Positions 59,736 to 64,000 of a DNA stretch of 64,000 bases are shown here, piece by piece. Origin of the DNA: Spongospora subterranea f. sp. subterranea (Eukaryota; Endomyxa: Phytomyxea; Phytomyxea; Plasmodiophorida); assembly GCA_049724395.1 (NCBI GenBank), contig JAUGWO010000136.1, positions 1 through 64,000 on the forward strand, in the 5' to 3' direction. A program made the translations under genes and the position numbers. The notes under the pieces were generated by a model. That model was not told the DNA's origin. It ran no database searches and saw only the letters and a list, made by a program, of their open reading frames with translations. Numbering within the stretch: position 1 is the stretch's first letter; each line of letters opens with the position of its first letter.

Positions 59736-60316
59736 AGCCATATATTGCTAACCCTTAATATTCGCTGTGCCATAGTCTCTCGATGAATTTTGGGGGTTCA
59801 GTTGGCAATGACCACATGATAAGTGAACTATTTGATCCCTTAATAGGCCTGATTTGGCGATAGATCTATTGAGGTCAGACGGTGCTGTCTACCGCAACAC
59901 CGTTCGATTCACGAAGTCTATAACTATCTTCATGATCAGAATAGCCAATACCAGTTCATTTCGATGCTGAGATGCTATAACGTGATGCTATTGATTCCAC
60001 CAAAATAAACATCAAAGAGCTTACCTTTGATAACACGTTTTTATCTGAGCACGCTGAATTTTGAGAATTCTTAGGTCGATGCAATGGACGACACAAGAAA
60101 CACACAATGATCATGATTTCAAGACGACATGATGATTGTTTCTACAGTACACCATAACGGTATATGTTCTTCCTTTAATCCCCTGTGTTAATCAATCAGA
60201 TAAATCCCCAATCCGCGTGTTTGTGATCTGACAGGATGTACAAGTTTGTGGAACAACCTTGACATTGCCTTGATCAGATTCAGATATCTTCAATGCCAAA
60301 TCGTGTATCTCGCTTT
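59736..60316. other. Intergenic, nothing recognised
   Basis: Between NUP205 and the inverted repeat. It may contain the 5' part of the plus-strand inverted-repeat gene (open frame from about 60246), but no clear start exon was found. Confidence 0.35.
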
Positions 60317-61017
60317 CTCAAATTCTCCATCACAATCACCATCACGGGACTCACCCACAACTTTGTTTCTGTGTTATCAAGGAGTGTGTGGAATCCGTGT
60401 TGATCAATGGTGTAATCTATTCCCTGTAATCCTAATCAATATCACCACTCGTTTATCGGCCGATATTCCCCTGATCCACTACAGCAAACCCTCGTTTGTG
60501 ACGATATTTGACATCAAGTGCAGATCTGATGAATATGTCTCAACTACTGATGTGGTATCGGCCGACTCAATCACTCATTCCGATTCCTCATCGATTGTTA
60601 TCAGATCATCGTCATTTGAAATTAACCCCTCTATCGACTCGACAGATGAACAAGTTCGAAGACATATTCCCATCGGCGTTATCGTCCCCTGGAATCGGTG
60701 ATCATTCTCTAACACGTCCTTCAATCAGCTCCAGATATCGGACCTGGTCCCAGATCAAGACGGTGCTGGTTCCAATCCCATCTGACCTATCGGCAGCTGC
60801 CAAGGAATACATTCCTCAGACACCGGTAATGATTGAGGACGAGCACCAGCGTAACAAGGGAAAGAGCAACGAACACTTCAAACTCCAGCCCAAGTACAAG
60901 AACAACAACGATCATTACAGCAAAGGGAACGGCAACAACCACGACAACCTACGAGATGTAGTCTTGCCGATTAGAAGGAACTGGTCGCCTGCTAAAGGCC
61001 ACAAACCCTCAATGTAA
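60317..61017 (+). CDS. Inverted-repeat gene, plus copy (unknown protein)
   Basis: Coding frame NSPSQSPSRDSPTTLFLCYQ ... SADIPLIHYSKPSFVTIFDI ... HIPIGVIVPWN, then a 31-nt intron (60698-60728, GTGATC...CTAAC...ATCAG) and SRYRTWSQIKTVLVPIPSDL ... NNNDHYSKGNGNNHDN, ending GHKPSM. The C-terminal half is Asn/Lys/His-rich low complexity. No family known. The arm begins at the 3' splice site of the minus copy; the plus copy lacks an AG there, so its 5' end may be non-functional or differently spliced. Confidence 0.45.
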
Positions 61018-61026
61018 TAAATCGAT
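60317..61026 (+). repeat. Left arm of 710-bp inverted repeat
   Basis: Matches 61220-61929 in reverse complement with no difference in any segment I compared, including the complete 169-codon frame. The spacer is 193 bp (61027-61219). Part of that spacer (61172-61216) is a diverged third copy of the arm end (61245-61290). Confidence 0.95.
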
Positions 61027-61219
61027 GTTCATGTATATTCATATGTGTATTAACAGTAAACTGTGAGATTATCGTTGAACTCCTGATATGGACCCCGTTT
61101 GTGAGCGGTTTAAGACGTATCTGCCTCGCTTTAGCTACTGACTAAACTCATAACCTCAATCAAGGTCTTTATGCCTTAGGCAGTCGACCAATTCCTTCTA
61201 TTTGGCAAGACTGATTAGG

Positions 61220-61929
61220 ATCGATTTATTACATTGAGGGTTTGTGGCCTTTAGCAGGCGACCAGTTCCTTCTAATCGGCAAGACTACATCTCGTAGGTT
61301 GTCGTGGTTGTTGCCGTTCCCTTTGCTGTAATGATCGTTGTTGTTCTTGTACTTGGGCTGGAGTTTGAAGTGTTCGTTGCTCTTTCCCTTGTTACGCTGG
61401 TGCTCGTCCTCAATCATTACCGGTGTCTGAGGAATGTATTCCTTGGCAGCTGCCGATAGGTCAGATGGGATTGGAACCAGCACCGTCTTGATCTGGGACC
61501 AGGTCCGATATCTGGAGCTGATTGAAGGACGTGTTAGAGAATGATCACCGATTCCAGGGGACGATAACGCCGATGGGAATATGTCTTCGAACTTGTTCAT
61601 CTGTCGAGTCGATAGAGGGGTTAATTTCAAATGACGATGATCTGATAACAATCGATGAGGAATCGGAATGAGTGATTGAGTCGGCCGATACCACATCAGT
61701 AGTTGAGACATATTCATCAGATCTGCACTTGATGTCAAATATCGTCACAAACGAGGGTTTGCTGTAGTGGATCAGGGGAATATCGGCCGATAAACGAGTG
61801 GTGATATTGATTAGGATTACAGGGAATAGATTACACCATTGATCAACACGGATTCCACACACTCCTTGATAACACAGAAACAAAGTTGTGGGTGAGTCCC
61901 GTGATGGTGATTGTGATGGAGAATTTGAG
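61220..61929 (-). repeat. Right arm of 710-bp inverted repeat
   Basis: Mirror of 60317-61026. Its outer border (61929) is immediately next to CTAG (read on the minus strand as TTTTCTAG), a good polypyrimidine-AG acceptor. Confidence 0.95.
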
Positions 61930-62403
61930 CTAGAAAAGAGGATCTGACATGTATTCCAGTTGAGCAATTGAAATCCGTTTGTGAAGTGTTGCCAAGATGA
62001 TAAACGATAATCATTGAACGATATCACTTTTCAAACACACGCTGATAGGGAGTTCACACTTCACCATTTTATCGAACGGAATATTATCGCATTGATGAAT
62101 AAAAATTGTGTATATTGATCTCAATCGAACAGATTTCGCGGCGATAAATGGTGTATTGTGATGGAACAGAGAACAGGATCTCCTTTGAAATCGATTAAGG
62201 ATGATAGAACACAAGACCAGACTAGCGACAGTTGAACAAACAATAGACAATCGATAGGAACCGATCTGAAAACAAACAGGGATGAGACATCGATGTTGTT
62301 GATGAAGCGCAGAGAAACAATGAGGTGACTTTCTGAAACTGAAATCAAACAAACAGCGAGTATATTGTGGAATACTGACTTGATGGATTCGGACGTTGAC
62401 CAT
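61229..62403 (-). CDS. Inverted-repeat gene, minus copy with upstream exons (unknown protein)
   Basis: The arm-encoded part (61229-61929, 31-nt intron at 61518-61548) has the same protein as the plus copy. Upstream, ATG 62403 (MVNVRIHQ) is followed by GTCAGT...GTTTCAG intron-like sequence and exon candidates (RKSPHCFSALHQQHRCLIPV in one frame, KVTSLFLCASSTTSMSHPCL in another, the latter signal-peptide-like). A likely acceptor TTTTCTAG at 61930-61937 leads into the arm. The complete exon chain is not resolved. Possibly a secreted Asn-rich protein; function unknown. Confidence 0.45.
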
Positions 62404-62450
62404 TGTTGAGGTGATATTCGACTGACATCAACATTTGGTAAATTCGGTAA

Positions 62451-62999
62451 TCAACAGTCAACGCGAGGTTCAAATGAACCGATGCGACAAGTTTCCCTGT
62501 CACGAACAGTCATTTTAATAAAGCAATTGATTGAATACATATCAATTGGGGATTGATGAAATTGAAAACGAATTGAGAAAGATATAACAAAATTATAATG
62601 ATTATGTGCAAATGGAGATAGCGCATGGACAAACACAAACTTTCTATGATAAAACAATGTGATTTGCCAATAAAGGAGAATCCAGAGAGATATGAGATGA
62701 TGCGCCTTACGAGCTGCAGTCTCCAGTTGTGGCACCACTTTCTTTAGTTCCAGTGGAATAGGGCGAAAAATCCATTCTGGAATATATGATAAGGGGGGAG
62801 GGTGAATACGATAACGGGATGACCAACCACGAAATATTTTGGCCCTGATGTTCGGGCGGGGGTTCAGAATTGAATGCAATAATGGGTTGAACCAACCACG
62901 AGTTTTACACCACTTGTTTGGGTCGTGAAGTCGTAATGGATACTCTATTGCAAAGCTTGTCACTAAACCGAAAAACAGGAACAACAAAGCGATTATCAC
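62451..62999 (-). CDS. Secreted-type protein family member A
   Basis: Frame open from 62999 (first codon GTG, so the true start lies in an upstream exon): IIALLFLFFGLVTSFAIEYP is a strong signal peptide. After it come WCKTRGWFNPLLHSILNPRP and HPPPLSYIPEWIFRPIPLEL then KKVVPQLETAARKAHHLIS. A GTAAGG donor inside the GCTCGTAAGG string suggests an intron after QLETAA. A block at 62463-62520 (MTVRDRETCRIGSFEPRV) also has a counterpart in member B. Family unknown; the secreted, lineage-specific look would fit an effector-like or surface protein. Confidence 0.4.
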   Translation of the reverse strand: MIIALLFLFFGLVTSFAIEYPLRLHDPNKWCKTRGWFNPLLHSILNPRPNIRAKIFRGWSSRYRIHPPPLSYIPEWIFRPIPLELKKVVPQLETAARKAHHLISLWILLYWQITLFYHRKFVFVHALSPFAHNHYNFVISFSIRFQFHQSPIDMYSINCFIKMTVRDRETCRIGSFEPRVDC

Positions 63000-63349
63000 T
63001 TGTCAAAGTCTCCATGATTGGCGTCAACTCGAACATCATGAAAAGCATTTTTTGTTCGACAACGGCACGAACAGATGGAGGAACAATATTGGCGAACTCA
63101 ACTGAAACAGAAATTAGAATGCACAAACGATATCCAGAGGAACAAGTTGATGACCTGCTTTCAAAGCGAAATCGTTCCTGAGACCGGAAAATTTGGGAGG
63201 GTCAAAAGAACCTGACCACAGTTGAGTAAAACGGCGAAAAATAATCAAACAGATTTTGTCGATGACCAGCTGACCATTGAGGTGCCAACAGGCCATGAAG
63301 AAAATTTTGCGAATGGTCAAGCGAACGAAGCCGGCAACCAATGGATGAA

Positions 63350-63850
63350 CTGATTTCAAGATATCCCCTGACACGAACAGTCAGATCGCTCAAGCAATTT
63401 TCAAGATGGAAATAGATGGGCTGGATAGCGGTTGATCATGATGGAAAATGCAACAAATTCAAATTATTAACGATGAGGTTGGAAAAGCGAATGGAAATTA
63501 ATTGTTGAGTGAAGAAAACAGAAATGTGATTGGTCGATAAAGGAGATATGCTATGAGAGATATCAGATGATTGGCCTTACGAGCTACAGACTCAAGTTGT
63601 GGCGCCACCTCGTCCAGTGCAATTGGGATAGGACCAAGATCTGGAACATTGATTAGGAAGGGAGGTGAATATGATAATGGGATGGACCAACCACATATCA
63701 TGTCCTCAGAAATAATCGGGTCGGCCACTTCCAAAGGTATTTCCCGATGGTAATCAAGTGGTACTCCACACACTATTGGAAAATTGTGTCATTACAAGCA
63801 AAACTTGAAAACAATCAAGAAAGGATTCCACATTTTAGTCTGTTGGAGTA
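63350..63850 (-). CDS. Secreted-type protein family member B
   Basis: Tandem relative of member A. CGVPLDYHREIPLEVADPII, then WSIPLSYSPPFLINVPDLGP and IPIALDEVAPQLESVARKAN match A (PPPLSYIPEWIFRPIPLELK...QLETAARKAH), including the GCTCGTAAGG donor. Downstream, LTVRVRGYLEISSSIGCRLR at about 63395-63330 parallels the A block MTVRDRETCRIGS. The N-terminal exon is unresolved (a candidate ATG near 63850 leads to a frame ending early). The pair shows local tandem duplication followed by divergence. Confidence 0.35.
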
Positions 63851-64000
63851 CTTGGTGAAGGTTTTCATCAATATGTCGATTACGGCAAATGCTTTATCAC
63901 TTTCAGATTCAGGGAACATGGAAATAAAAATCCCTGAGATAGAATTTTACATTTACGATCATGATTGCAACAATTTCAATCACCGATATTTGCCACGAAA

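Noticed and set aside
1-64000. tRNA or rRNA genes
   Set aside because: No B-box (GGTTCGAATCC-like) within a foldable cloverleaf and no rRNA-like core sequence were noticed on either strand; a dedicated covariance search would be the decisive test.

Overview
The window is a piece of nuclear DNA from a compact-genome, intron-bearing eukaryote. The organism is most likely a protist; an oomycete, plasmodiophorid or other SAR lineage is my guess, not a proof. Support: GT-AG introns of mostly 45-75 nt with CTAAT/CTAAC branch-point-like motifs; genes packed 10-150 nt apart; purely eukaryotic core proteins (SF3B5, CPSF2, CSN6, NUP205, PIGQ, DNA2); and a mariner whose conceptual translation resembles the family common in oomycetes. 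No rRNA, tRNA or CRISPR array was found.

Layout. 1-2.3 kb: LTR-retroelement fossils (Copia-type RT/RNase H, then a weaker Gypsy-like integrase tail). 2.5-4.8 kb: a deaminase-like gene with a Gly/Ala-rich C-terminal domain and an overlapping signal-peptide ORF. 5-11.1 kb: DNA-transposon graveyard (PIF/Harbinger piece, a complete-ended dead mariner with Stowaway-like TIRs, an intact Tc1/IS630-type DD34E transposase, a 639-bp palindrome and a lone second TIR). 11.4-16.9 kb: mitochondrial uS17, an LRR protein, a secreted double-psi beta-barrel protein, two unknown small genes and a cyclin. 17.4-21.1 kb: tandem pair of choline-transporter-like (CTL/PNS1) genes. 23.4-29.7 kb: SF3B5, a GT-A-like glycosyltransferase, a CinA/FLAD1-type molybdopterin-binding-domain protein and CPSF2. 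30.65-33.69 kb: 36-bp minisatellite. 34.7-42 kb: an SLC19-family vitamin transporter, a possible RAD51-paralogue-like gene and PIGQ. 42.1-46.3 kb: DNA2 nuclease-helicase. 47.5-48.6 kb: a decayed inverted duplication and a small membrane-protein gene. 48.9-50 kb: CSN6. 50.2-53.3 kb: 25-bp minisatellite. 53.5-59.7 kb: NUP205. 60.3-62 kb: an apparently perfect 710-bp inverted repeat, each arm carrying the same coding sequence. 62-63.9 kb: a small family of secreted-looking genes.

The core genes do not form one pathway. They cover RNA processing (SF3B5, CPSF2), replication (DNA2), nuclear transport (NUP205), protein turnover (CSN6), GPI-anchor synthesis (PIGQ) and membrane transport (CTL pair, SLC19). 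The accessory blocks at 2-11 kb and 60-64 kb hold the unusual material. For several genes I resolved introns by hand so that frame, GT-AG ends and protein homology agree (uS17m, cyclin, CTL1, SF3B5, glycosyltransferase, CinA-like, CSN6); SF3B5 keeps one extra base. For NUP205, DNA2, PIGQ and SLC19 only the span and selected exons are given.
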